This document shows positions 12,880 through 21,212 of a stretch of DNA of 64,000 nt, piece by piece. Under the pieces are notes generated by a model. That model ran no database searches and was not told where the DNA came from. It saw only the letters and a program-made list of their open reading frames with translations. The stretch's first letter is position 1; every line of letters starts with the position of its first letter. Source of the DNA: Sternotherus odoratus (lineage: Eukaryota > Chordata > Testudines > Kinosternidae); the NCBI GenBank assembly GCA_032164245.1, contig JAVMKO010000001.1, forward strand, positions 252,659,644-252,723,643, given 5' to 3'. Position numbers and translations under genes: made by a program.

Positions 12880-13346
12880 TCTTCCCCAGATGGGAGGTGA
12901 ACTTACACACATTCACCTTTGAATCAGGGGTCCACACAGACCAAGGACAATCACTGTGAGTGGGGTGTGGAGAGGGACCAGAGAGGGGCACAGAAAAAGA
13001 ACTTTTGGTTGTAGGACTCAAGAACATGAAGCAGAAGACACTGCCCCATGCACTCTGGGGTGAGTGTCCTACTTCCAGTTTTATGATTATGAATCCCACT
13101 TGCGGCATTTTCCCTAATTACTATCAGGTGACTTCCCTCTTTTCATTAAAAGTTTCTTTTCTACACTCAGACTCTGTGCTTGCGAGAGGGGAAGTACTGC
13201 CTCTCAGGGGGCACAGGGGTGGTGTGTAACTTTCCCAGGTTACTGGGTGGGGGCTTGAGCCGATTGTGTTGTATTGTTGGAAAGAACCCCCTAGATATTG
13301 AACCCAGCCCTGGTTGCTGCTGGCTCCACCTGGCAGAAGGGTCACA
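12880..13346 (+). mobile_element. 3' part of a probable solo LTR
   Basis: The stretch 13123-13346 is repeated in the opposite orientation at 44962-45172, with shared order and wording: a CTACACTCAGACTCTG phrase, a gene-free GC-rich middle, GTGGGGGCTTGAGCC, and CTGCTGGCTCCACCTGGCAG. In this orientation ATTAAA at 13145-13150 could be a polyadenylation signal, and the element ends in GGGTCACA, consistent with the CA end of an LTR. The 5' end and the target duplication were not located. No internal retroviral sequence lies next to it, which suggests a solo LTR. Confidence 0.5.
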
Positions 13347-13596
13347 TTCGCATGAATTATACTTACATTGAAAAGTGAGTTTTTGCTGTTTTATGCAAAC
13401 ATTATGAGTGCATGACTGTATTTTTTTTTATTGAAAGAGCTATTAAAAAAAGAGAGAAGCCATGGTCAGCACGTTTCATAGACGTTTAATGCCAGATGGG
13501 AATCCCTGTGATCATCGGTTCTGACCTCCTGAATAACACAGGCCATAGAATTCCTGAAGGTAGCCCTGCAACTGGTGGTTACACTTATGCTAGTCT

Positions 13597-13894
13597 GTGT
13601 ACACCAATGGTGGGCAGTTTGAGGCCCATCAGGGTAATCCGCTGGCAGGCTGCCAGACATTTTGTTTACATTTGCACAGCCACCCATGGCTCCCAGTGGC
13701 CAGCCAATCAGCATGGGCTGCAGGGGCATGCTGACTGCCGCTTCCTGTAGCTCCCATTGGCCAGGAACAGTGAACTGCAGCCACTGGGAGCTGCAGGCGG
13801 CCGTGCCAATGTAAACAAACGGTCTGACGGCCTGCCAGTGGATCACCCGGACGGGCCACATATGGCCTGTAGGTTGTCCACCACTGGTGTACAC
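13597..13894. mobile_element. hAT-type MITE with exact 8-bp duplication
   Basis: The body is 13605-13886 (282 bp). Both sides carry the identical 8-bp duplication GTGTACAC (13597-13604 and 13887-13894). The terminal inverted repeats are CAATGGTGGGCAG at the left and, on the other strand, CAGTGGTGGACAACC at the right. The interior is GC-rich and palindromic: TGGGAGCTGCAGG versus TTCCTGTAGCTCCCA. An 8-bp duplication with CAGNGGTGGNCA ends fits the hAT superfamily. It is non-autonomous; a diverged relative lies at 36423-36795. Confidence 0.8.
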
Positions 13895-14303
13895 CACTGT
13901 GTAAGTCAGGATTAGCTATCAGTGTATGTGTGATGTCTTGTCTAAATCCCCACAAAACATGTTAATAATTCTTGAGTGGAATCTTTTTCCCCCCCAGTTT
14001 CCTTGTGGCAATAAGGTGCAAGGTCTCAGCGTTCTTAACAATCAGTTAGGAATAATTCTCAAACTCTGTGAACCTGGCATAAAACTTGTTGTTGAAACAC
14101 CATGGGAGCTATCCAATAGAAAAGATGACATGTCAAGGCTGCAAAAATCAGGCCCTTTATGCTGTGATTATAAATGAAGGTGTAATAGCCAATGGCATCT
14201 GTATTTGAGAGAACTAAATTCTAGAGTACTTCCAGGTCCTGGGAGGCTGTTATGGGGAAGATTTTCAAAAAAGAGAGCTAATCCTCTTTAGAGTTATTGA
14301 AGC
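13895..14303. other. No gene seen
   Basis: Short unique-looking sequence. The open frame at 13926-14177 shows no recognisable features. Confidence 0.35.
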
Positions 14304-14473
14304 GACACAGAGTCCTGTGGCACCTTGAAGACTAACAAACGTATCTGAAGCATAAGTTTTTGTGGACTAATACCCACTTCATCGGATGCATCCGACAAAG
14401 TGGGTATTAGCCCACGAAAGCTTATGCTTCAAATACTTTAGTTAGTCTTCAAGGTGCCACAGGACTCTGTGTC
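14304..14473. repeat. Penelope-type terminal hairpin
   Basis: A near-perfect inverted repeat. Arms of about 80 nt (14304-14383 and 14393-14473) start and end with GACACAGAGTCCTGTGGCAC and its complement. They meet at CGGATGCATCCG (14383-14394). The wording matches the ends of the Penelope-like fragment at 7929-8548, including CACTTCATCGGATGCAT and the GAAAGCTTATGC phrase. No coding sequence is left between the arms, so this is probably a terminal piece of such an element. Confidence 0.65.
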
Positions 14474-14519
14474 ACTTCTGCAGATCCAGACTAAACACGG
14501 CTACCCCTCTGATTCTAGA

Positions 14520-15210
14520 GTTATTGAGTGGCTTAAGTAAGGAATCTGTTAACATCTTGTTAATTTCCCATTGCTTTGAAAGATGCAGCTTTCTTCTTTA
14601 AACATTATTTTTTCTTCCCATGGGTTGAACCACATCTTCCATGGGTCATGTTATAAGCACCTTTCCCGAGCTCTATAAAGCTAGTTTGTTGTCAGGATAT
14701 ATATACAGTGGGAGTTAGGGCTGTTTTATGAATATGTTCCTGTGCTGCCCCCATATGGTTCAAGACTTCAGTTCAGTGCTTGCTTTGGGAACGTGTAAAT
14801 ATTCTGAAGAAAGAAATTTACCTCAGTAAAACCTGAACTTCTTGCTCTCCCTCTCTGATTCTAAAGATCAGAGACCTATTTCTTCACTTCCCTGCACTGT
14901 GTGTATTCACTTATACCTGTGCAAAGTGAATTCAACATAGATGTTAAATGCTACCATTCAGAACTGGTAGTATTTTACAGCCACTTTGCACTAATGTAAA
15001 GGGCTACAAAAGATGCAAAACAGTGCGAATCTGGTCTGCAATATGCCTTTGTAGCATTGTTGAGAGAAAAGAACTTTACTAACATATAACCTGCTACAAA
15101 AGAAGCTAATCATGACTATTGTAGACCATCTGGGTATTTGATCATGATGGCTTTATTTATCATTTCATACCATTCAAAACATTTTTATCCATCGTTTCCT
15201 TCCATCCAAA
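14520..15210. other. No gene seen
   Basis: AT-rich flank of the DIRS element; nothing recognised. Confidence 0.35.
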
Positions 15211-15420
15211 AAAACCAGTTACTCACCTGTTGTAACAGTTGTTCTTCGAGATGTGTTGCTCATGTCCATTCCCACTGTGTGTGCGCACCGCGCATGCACG
15301 GTCCCCGGATGATTTTTCCCCAGCGGTACCCGTAGGGTCGGCAGGGGCGACCCCTGGAGTGGCGCCCTTATGGCCATGCATATATGCCCCTGCCGACCCT
15401 CCACCCGCTCAGTTCCTTCT
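15211..15420 (-). repeat. DIRS terminal inverted repeat (3' end of element)
   Basis: Starts at the edge with CAGTTACTCACCTGTTG, then shares about 180 bp with the complement of 21032-21212, including GTCCATTCCCACTGTGTGTG, GGTCGGCAGGGGCGACCCC and GCATATATGCCCCTGCCGAC. The outermost about 30 bp differ from the other terminal repeat, which is usual for DIRS elements. Confidence 0.9.
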
Positions 15421-15451
15421 TGCCGGTACTCCGACCTGAGGGGAGGCGGGT

Positions 15452-15556
15452 GGGATTTGGAATGGACATGAGCAACACATCTCGAAGAACAACTGTTACA
15501 ACAGGTGAGTAACTGTTTTTTCTTCTTCGAGTGCTTGCTCATGTCCATTCCCACTG
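15452..15556 (-). repeat. DIRS internal complementary region
   Basis: Two joined blocks. 15458-15514 is the complement of the element's outer left edge in the window (GTTACAACAGGTGAGTAACTG pairs with 15215-15240). 15520-15556 carries CTTCTTCGAGTGCTTGCTCA, which matches the complement of the outer right edge (21176-21212). The region therefore spans the head-to-tail junction of both element ends. In DIRS elements this serves as template for completing the ends and forming a circular intermediate. Confidence 0.85.
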
Positions 15557-15573
15557 TGACTTACGAGCAGTTA

Positions 15574-18500
15574 TCATGGAGGAGGGTGAGGAGTACTGCT
15601 GGTGCCAGCTGTCAGGACTGCCTGTCCAACAGCAGCGTCCTCCATTGACTGCTGCACAATCGCATAATGCGAGGAAAAGGTATGCACCGAAGACCACGTT
15701 GCTGCTCTGCAGATGTCAGCGATGGGAACGTGCGACAGGAACGCTGTGGATGCGGCCTGAGCTCTGGTCGAATGGGCTGTCAACTGAGGAGGAGCGACAT
15801 TCGAGAGGTTATAGCATAGCTTGATGCACGATGTTATCCAGGCCGAAAGGCGCTGGGAAGAGACTGGCAACCCTTTCATCCGCTCCGCTATTGAGATAAA
15901 AAGCTGTGGTGATTTACGAAAGGGTTTTGTACGTTGTAAATAAAATGCTAAAGCCCTTCTCACATCCAGAGAGTGGAGCATTCTTTCTCTGTTAGATGTA
16001 TGGGGTCTTGGAAAAAAGACTGGAAGGAATATGTCTTGGTTTATATGGAAAGCCGAGACCACCTTAGGAAGGAAGGCTGGGTGAGGCCGTAACTGAACCT
16101 TATCCTTATGAAAGACCATATACGGGGGTTCCGAGGTGAGAGCTCTAAGCTCGGACACCCGTCTAGCAGAGGTAATGGCTACCAAGAAGGCCGTTTTCCA
16201 TGACAAATAGGAGAGGGGGCAGGATGACACGGGTTCAAAGGGGGGCTTCATCAATGCCGTGAGAACCAGGTTCAGGTCCCACGGTGGAACTGGGTGCCTC
16301 ACCTGCGGGTACAACCTCTCCAAACCCTTTATAAACCTAGCAACTAGGGGATTACTAAACACAGAGAGTCCACCAAAGCCTGGGTGAAAAGCCGATATAG
16401 CAGCTAGGTGCACTCGTACCGTGGAGAGTGCCAAACCTTGCTGCTTAAGGTTAAGGAGGTAGTCCAAGATGAGGGATATTGGGGCTAAAGCAGCGGCCAT
16501 TCCCTTATCTTGGGTCCACAAGGAGAAACGCTTCCACTTGGCCGAGTAGGTGGCCCGGGTGGAAGGTTTCCTGCTTTCCAGTAAAACGTCCCTGACTTGA
16601 GTAGAGCACTGAAGCTCTGACGGGTTCAACCACGGATATTCCACGCCGTGAGGTGGAGAGACTGCAGGTTGGGGTGTAGCAGTCGGCCGTGGTCCTGGGA
16701 GATCAGGGTCGGGAGGAGTGGGAGAGTGATGGGTGCCCCCGATGGAAAGGGACATCAGGAGGGTGTACCAGTGCTGGCGGGCCCACGCCGGTGCTATGAG
16801 GATCATGGAGGATCTGTCTAGACGGACCTTGAGCAGGACTCTGTGGATAAGGGGGAAGGGAGGGAACGCATAGAGTAGACCCTCCCTCCAAGGGATCTGA
16901 AAGGCGTCTGCCTCTGATCCCGGGCTGAGATTCAGTAGGGAACAGAACCTTTGGCACTTCCTGTTGGCTCTCGTGGCAAACAGATCCATACGGGGAAAGC
17001 CCCACACTAGGAAGATTGAGTGAGCAATGTCGGCCCTGAGGGACCACTCGTGGCCCCGAAAGGAACGACTCAGAGTGTCTGCTAGTACATTCTGGACCCC
17101 TGGGAGATAAGTGGCCTGGAGGTGAATATTGTGCGAAATACAAAATTCCCAGAGGGCTAGGGCTTCCCTGCACAGGTGAGAGGACCGAGCACCCCCCTGC
17201 TTGTTTATGTAAAACATTGCTGCTGTGCTGTCTGTCAGCACTAACACACACTTGCCTTGTATGCGTTCCCGAAACGCTTGGCAGGCCAGACGAACCGCTC
17301 TGAGCTCCCTGACATTGATGTGAAGGGATAGCTCGCTCCGAGACCAGAGGCCTTGAGTCCTGGCGTCCCCGAGATGTGCACCCCAGCCGAGGGCAGAAGC
17401 ATCTGTCCCCAAGGTTACTGATGGCTGAGGCTTCCGGAAGGGGACTCCTACTGCGAGGGAGTTGGGGTGAAGCCACCATTGGAGAGAACTCAGTGTGTGG
17501 TTCGGGAGAGTGACAATCAAACTCAGAGGGTCTCTGCCTTGCCTGTATACTGTCGCCAACCAGGTCTGGAGAGGGCGAAGTCTCAGTCTGGCGTACGGCA
17601 CTACATATGTGCAAGCCGCCATATGCCCCAGGAGTACCATGCAGTTTCTTACTGTAGTGGTGGGGAATCGAAGGGCCAAGAGAATCAAGTCTGTTATGGC
17701 TTTGGCCCGCGTAGGAGGTAGGAATGCCCTTGCCTGTCGAGAGTCCAATATCGCCCCTATGAACTCTATTCTCTGAGTGGGCACTAGGGTCGATTTTGGT
17801 TCGTTTAGCAGGAGGCCCAACCTGAGGAAGGTCGCCCTGGTAAGATCTACGTGTTGGGTCACTAGCTGTTCCGTCTCTGCCCTGATGAGCCAATCGTCCA
17901 AATAAGGGTATACGTGTACATGCTTCCTCCTCAGGAATGTGGCTACGACGGACATACACTTTGTGAAGACCCTTGGGGCAGTGGACAGGCCGAACGGAAG
18001 GACTGTGAATTGGTAGTGGCAATCCCCTAAGGTGAATCTCAGGAACCTCCTGTGACTGGGAATAATTGAAATGTGGAAGTACGCATCCTTTAGGTCGAGG
18101 GCAGCAAACCAGTCTCCGCGATCCATAGAGGGAATGATGGTCGCGAGGGAGAGCATGCGGAATTTCAACTTCTTTATGTAGGAGTTGAGGCCCCGCAAGT
18201 CTAGGATGGGACGAAGACCACCTTTGGCCTTCGGGATAAGGAAATAGCGGGAGTAGTAACCCTTGCCCCGAAATTCTTGAGGAACCTCCTCTATGGCACC
18301 CAAAGACAAGAGGGTATTGACCTCCTGAACTAGGAGTTGCTCGTGAGATGGGTCCCTGAAGAGGGACGGGGAGGGAGGATGGTGGGGCGGAAGGGAGGAG
18401 AATTGGATAGAATATCCCACCCTTACCAGGCTGAGGACCCATTTGTCCGAAGTAAGTCGGGCCCACTCCTGGTAAAAGTGGGATAAGCGGTTCACAAAGG

Positions 18501-18648
18501 GAGTTGCAGGATCTAAGGAAAGTGGTCTGCGGCCCTCGAGCGCAACTTCAAAAATTTTGACGGGGCCCTTGCTGATTTCTGGGGCCCGAATTTTGCTGAC
18601 CGTTCCTAGGCAGAGAGCGAGGGTGTCCCCTGCCATTGCCCCTACCAC
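15574..18648 (-). CDS. DIRS Pol: reverse transcriptase, RNase H and tyrosine recombinase
   Basis: A 1024-residue polyprotein with no internal stop. A reverse transcriptase spans about residues 105-310: the LDLKDAYFHI block at 185-194 supplies an aspartate, and the YLDD active site is at 249-252. RNase H spans about 410-528, with acidic residues in GTDAS (D416), NVREL (E447), TDSTA (D472) and LADTLSR (D523). About 540-632 is the region DIRS elements share between RNase H and recombinase, often described as methyltransferase-like; it contains DLFATR and FPPF. A tyrosine recombinase spans about 685-1000, with the expected tetrad in SARRVSEL (R828/829), HSTR (H958, R961) and SSHYAI (Y994). The first Met overlaps the gag frame by 101 nt in another frame, so translation may start further in or by frame change. 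All catalytic positions are present. Confidence 0.9.
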   Translation of the reverse strand: MVGAMAGDTLALCLGTVSKIRAPEISKGPVKIFEVALEGRRPLSLDPATPFVNRLSHFYQEWARLTSDKWVLSLVRVGYSIQFSSLPPHHPPSPSLFRDPSHEQLLVQEVNTLLSLGAIEEVPQEFRGKGYYSRYFLIPKAKGGLRPILDLRGLNSYIKKLKFRMLSLATIIPSMDRGDWFAALDLKDAYFHISIIPSHRRFLRFTLGDCHYQFTVLPFGLSTAPRVFTKCMSVVATFLRRKHVHVYPYLDDWLIRAETEQLVTQHVDLTRATFLRLGLLLNEPKSTLVPTQRIEFIGAILDSRQARAFLPPTRAKAITDLILLALRFPTTTVRNCMVLLGHMAACTYVVPYARLRLRPLQTWLATVYRQGRDPLSLIVTLPNHTLSSLQWWLHPNSLAVGVPFRKPQPSVTLGTDASALGWGAHLGDARTQGLWSRSELSLHINVRELRAVRLACQAFRERIQGKCVLVLTDSTAAMFYINKQGGARSSHLCREALALWEFCISHNIHLQATYLPGVQNVLADTLSRSFRGHEWSLRADIAHSIFLVWGFPRMDLFATRANRKCQRFCSLLNLSPGSEADAFQIPWREGLLYAFPPFPLIHRVLLKVRLDRSSMILIAPAWARQHWYTLLMSLSIGGTHHSPTPPDPDLPGPRPTATPQPAVSPPHGVEYPWLNPSELQCSTQVRDVLLESRKPSTRATYSAKWKRFSLWTQDKGMAAALAPISLILDYLLNLKQQGLALSTVRVHLAAISAFHPGFGGLSVFSNPLVARFIKGLERLYPQVRHPVPPWDLNLVLTALMKPPFEPVSSCPLSYLSWKTAFLVAITSARRVSELRALTSEPPYMVFHKDKVQLRPHPAFLPKVVSAFHINQDIFLPVFFPRPHTSNRERMLHSLDVRRALAFYLQRTKPFRKSPQLFISIAERMKGLPVSSQRLSAWITSCIKLCYNLSNVAPPQLTAHSTRAQAASTAFLSHVPIADICRAATWSSVHTFSSHYAIVQQSMEDAAVGQAVLTAGTSSTPHPPP

Positions 18649-20854
18649 CTCTCCTAGGGGGGTCCCTTCTAGGTGGAAACTGATAAGGCCTCGGCTGAGA
18701 GGGTGGGGGAGGCCTGAATGGCCTACGGAGGGGCTGAGGAGTGTGGAGGCCCAGTGAACGTAACATGGTTCGTGAGTCCTTCATGGAATGTAACTTTTTA
18801 TCAGTCTCCTCAGAAAACAGGGCCTGCTTGTCAAAGGGCAGATCCTGTATAGTGGATTGTACCGGGGGTGGAATACCGGATACTTGCAGCCATGCCCCCC
18901 TTCGCATAGCGATGGCAGTAGCCATAGTGCGTGAAGCAGAATCAGCCGAGTCGAGAGCGGCCTGTAGGGCTGCCCTTGACACAACCCTACCCTCCTCGAG
19001 GATGGCCTTAAACTCCGATTGGGAGTCCATGGGAAGCTGGGGCTGAAATTTCGCCATCGCCGACCAGGAGTTGTAGGCGTACCTCCCCAAGGCTGCCTGC
19101 TGGTTCGCAATGCGTAGCTGGAGGGCTCCCGAGGAATAGACCTTGCGTCCGAACAAGTCCAATTTCTTGGCCTCATGGGACTTCGGGGTGGATCCCGTCT
19201 GTCCCTGACGCTCACGGTGATTGACAGCGTCTGCCACCAGCGTCCCTGGTTGAGGGTGGGTGAATAAGTGCTCGTTCCCTTGCTGGGGGGCAAAATAGCG
19301 TCTCTCCACCCCTCTAGCGGTGGGCGGGACAGATGAAGGTGTCTGCCATATCACGTTGGAGATCTTGTGGATAGTCTTTATGAACGGGAGGGCTATTTTG
19401 GTAGGGCCCCCCGTTGTCAAAATGTCCACAGTCGGGTCAGTCTCCTCTTCCACTTCCTCAGCTGGAAGATGGAGATTTTGCGCTACCCTCCTGAGAAGTT
19501 CCTGGTGCCCCCTGACATCCATTGGTGGTAAATTGGGGGATGAGGAGCCAGCAACTGCCTCGTCAGGTGATGAGGACGAGGAAGGAGCGAACTGGGGGTC
19601 CTGAGCCGGTTCTCCAAGTGGGTGGTCACCGGAAGGCCCTGGCTGTGGTACCTGTGCTGGTTCCGACGGGGGGTTGTACAGGCCCGAAGGGCCAGGTACA
19701 GGAACCTCCTGGGGCACCTCTGGGGGCGGCACCGAGATCGTGGCGGAGACTGGTCCCCTTGGCACCGAAGGCAGGGAAGATGACACCGATGGTGGTCCCT
19801 GCTGATGTATCGCAAAGGGCGTCCAGAAAGGCCATGGCCCCGGGGCTTGGTCCTGAGGAATCCATTGTGGAAGGGTCCTATGATGTGAGGACCTGCGGTG
19901 CCAGGAATGGTGGTGGGAGCGGGAGGTACGATGACTACGTCCCGACCTAGAGGAGCGCGTGTCGGACTCAGACGAGTAGTCCGATCCCGACCATGGGGGG
20001 GCAGACCCCGCTGGTGCCGCGGCGTGCCTCTCAAACATGGTCGGCTTCCCTGGGTGCTGCTCGAAGCGCCTGGGTGCCGCGGAGTCGGAGGTGGCCGGTA
20101 CCGGTATTATCGGTACCGGGGGAGCCCGTGCCGCCCGTGCCGGTGCCGAGTTCGGGTAGGCTGGAATCAGCGGTACCGGGTCTTGGAAAGTCGGTGCCGG
20201 AGGTCGCGCTGCCGCTACCGGTGCCGGTGCCGCAAACGGAGTCTGGGCTTGCGCCGGTGCCGGGGTCGGCTCTGCCGTTAGGGCGATTAAGTCCCTGGCC
20301 GCCTCAAAGGTGTCCGGGGTTGAGGCTCTATCCGGCTGCTCCATAAACTGCGGAGGCGGTGAGACGGTACCGAGGGGCGAATGCGACTCGGGTTCCGTCG
20401 GCTGCGCAGGCACTTGACGGGGCTCGCCCTTGCGACCCGAAGTCTTCCTTTTAGTGGAGGGTTCACCCTGGGTTTTTCGTACCGGGGAACGACCTCTGGG
20501 CTTCTTCAACAGCACCGGTGACTGGGAGCGGTGCCTTCGGGAGCTCCCTTTCTGGGAGGATCGGTGCCGGTGTTTGCCCTTGTCCGCCTTCGGTGCCGAC
20601 TGGTCGCGCACCGAGGCCGGTGCGCTGCGCACGGAGGTGGATGGCGCCTCAGGCTGAAGAGCGGACTCCATGAGAATGATCTTCAGGCGCGAGTCTCTCT
20701 CCTTCTTTGTTCTGGGCTTAAAGGCCTTGCAAATTGCGCAGCGTTCAGCTAAGTGGCCCTCACCCAGACACTTAAGGCACTTGGCGTGAGGGTCACTCAC
20801 GGGCATAGGCTTAGCACAGCCTTCACAGGTTTTGAAACCCGGCGCTCCAGGCAT
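18548..20854 (-). CDS. DIRS Gag-like protein with zinc motif and LAP2alpha-like domain
   Basis: A 768-residue frame starting MPGAPGFKTC. A cysteine/histidine cluster lies at the N-terminus: C10, C13, then C26-x2-C29-x4-H34-x4-C39-x2-C42, a likely zinc-binding, nucleic-acid-binding module. The middle (about 60-440) is Pro/Ser/Ala-rich and holds an Arg/Ser/His-rich patch. About residues 490-690 form a compact domain containing LDLFGRKVYSSG and LRIANQQAALGRY. This resembles the domain found in LAP2alpha (TMPO), which is known to derive from a DIRS1-like gag. The tail is Arg/Gly-rich (RRGGRGNGRG), suited to RNA binding. It is the first gene of the element and overlaps the pol frame by 101 nt. It probably forms the particle or binds the RNA; that role is inferred. 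Confidence 0.85.
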   Translation of the reverse strand: MPGAPGFKTCEGCAKPMPVSDPHAKCLKCLGEGHLAERCAICKAFKPRTKKERDSRLKIILMESALQPEAPSTSVRSAPASVRDQSAPKADKGKHRHRSSQKGSSRRHRSQSPVLLKKPRGRSPVRKTQGEPSTKRKTSGRKGEPRQVPAQPTEPESHSPLGTVSPPPQFMEQPDRASTPDTFEAARDLIALTAEPTPAPAQAQTPFAAPAPVAAARPPAPTFQDPVPLIPAYPNSAPARAARAPPVPIIPVPATSDSAAPRRFEQHPGKPTMFERHAAAPAGSAPPWSGSDYSSESDTRSSRSGRSHRTSRSHHHSWHRRSSHHRTLPQWIPQDQAPGPWPFWTPFAIHQQGPPSVSSSLPSVPRGPVSATISVPPPEVPQEVPVPGPSGLYNPPSEPAQVPQPGPSGDHPLGEPAQDPQFAPSSSSSPDEAVAGSSSPNLPPMDVRGHQELLRRVAQNLHLPAEEVEEETDPTVDILTTGGPTKIALPFIKTIHKISNVIWQTPSSVPPTARGVERRYFAPQQGNEHLFTHPQPGTLVADAVNHRERQGQTGSTPKSHEAKKLDLFGRKVYSSGALQLRIANQQAALGRYAYNSWSAMAKFQPQLPMDSQSEFKAILEEGRVVSRAALQAALDSADSASRTMATAIAMRRGAWLQVSGIPPPVQSTIQDLPFDKQALFSEETDKKLHSMKDSRTMLRSLGLHTPQPLRRPFRPPPPSQPRPYQFPPRRDPPRRGGRGNGRGHPRSLPRNGQQNSGPRNQQGPRQNF

Positions 20855-21031
20855 ACCACTGTGCCGGATTTCAGTTTCTCTTATCTTAACTCTAACTAAC
20901 TAAGGATATAACAGTAACTATTAACTACAAAAACTACCTAATACTATCGAAACTAGAGAACAAGCTAGATGTAAGGATACCGCGATAACGAGCCGAAGCG
21001 TCGTTGTTCCAGCGACCGTCACGAACGGAAA

Positions 21032-21212
21032 GAAGGAACTGAGCGGGTGGAGGGTCGGCAGGGGCATATATGCATGGCCATAAGGGCGCCACTCCAGGGG
21101 TCGCCCCTGCCGACCCTACGGGTACCGCTGGGGAAAAATCTTCCGGGGACCGTGCATGCGCAGTGCGCACACACAGTGGGAATGGACATGAGCAAGCACT
21201 CGAAGAAGAACA
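21032..21212 (-). repeat. DIRS terminal inverted repeat (5' end of element)
   Basis: Complementary to 15240-15420 over about 180 bp. It contains GCATATATGCATGGCCAT (21064-21081), a TATA-like motif that sits about 200 bp upstream of the gag start in element orientation and could be the core promoter. It ends at GAAGAAGAAC, where unique flank resumes. Confidence 0.85.

Larger units (their letters stand above)
15211..21212 (-). mobile_element. Full-length DIRS-type tyrosine-recombinase retrotransposon
   Basis: An about 6.0-kb element read right to left. It is bounded by inverted terminal repeats (15240-15420 and 21032-21212) and carries an internal region complementary to both extreme ends (about 15452-15556). 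Those two features define DIRS-order elements, which are reverse-transcribed and inserted through a tyrosine recombinase and not an integrase. Two long, overlapping, uninterrupted frames encode a gag-like protein (18548-20854) and a reverse transcriptase/RNase H/recombinase polyprotein (15574-18648). No target-site duplication is evident, as expected for recombinase-mediated insertion. The element is far more GC- and CpG-rich than its AT-rich surroundings, which suggests a recent arrival. Whether it is active cannot be decided from one copy. Confidence 0.93.

Noticed and set aside
14304..14473. CRISPR-like or microRNA-like hairpin
   Set aside because: There is only one pair of arms and no spacers. 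The same arms flank a GIY-YIG remnant elsewhere, so a retroelement terminus explains it better.
16703..18466. 587-codon minus-strand open frame
   Set aside because: It lies wholly inside the DIRS pol gene in another frame, is rich in Pro/Ser/Gly from GC content, and has no motif. It is a shadow of pol.
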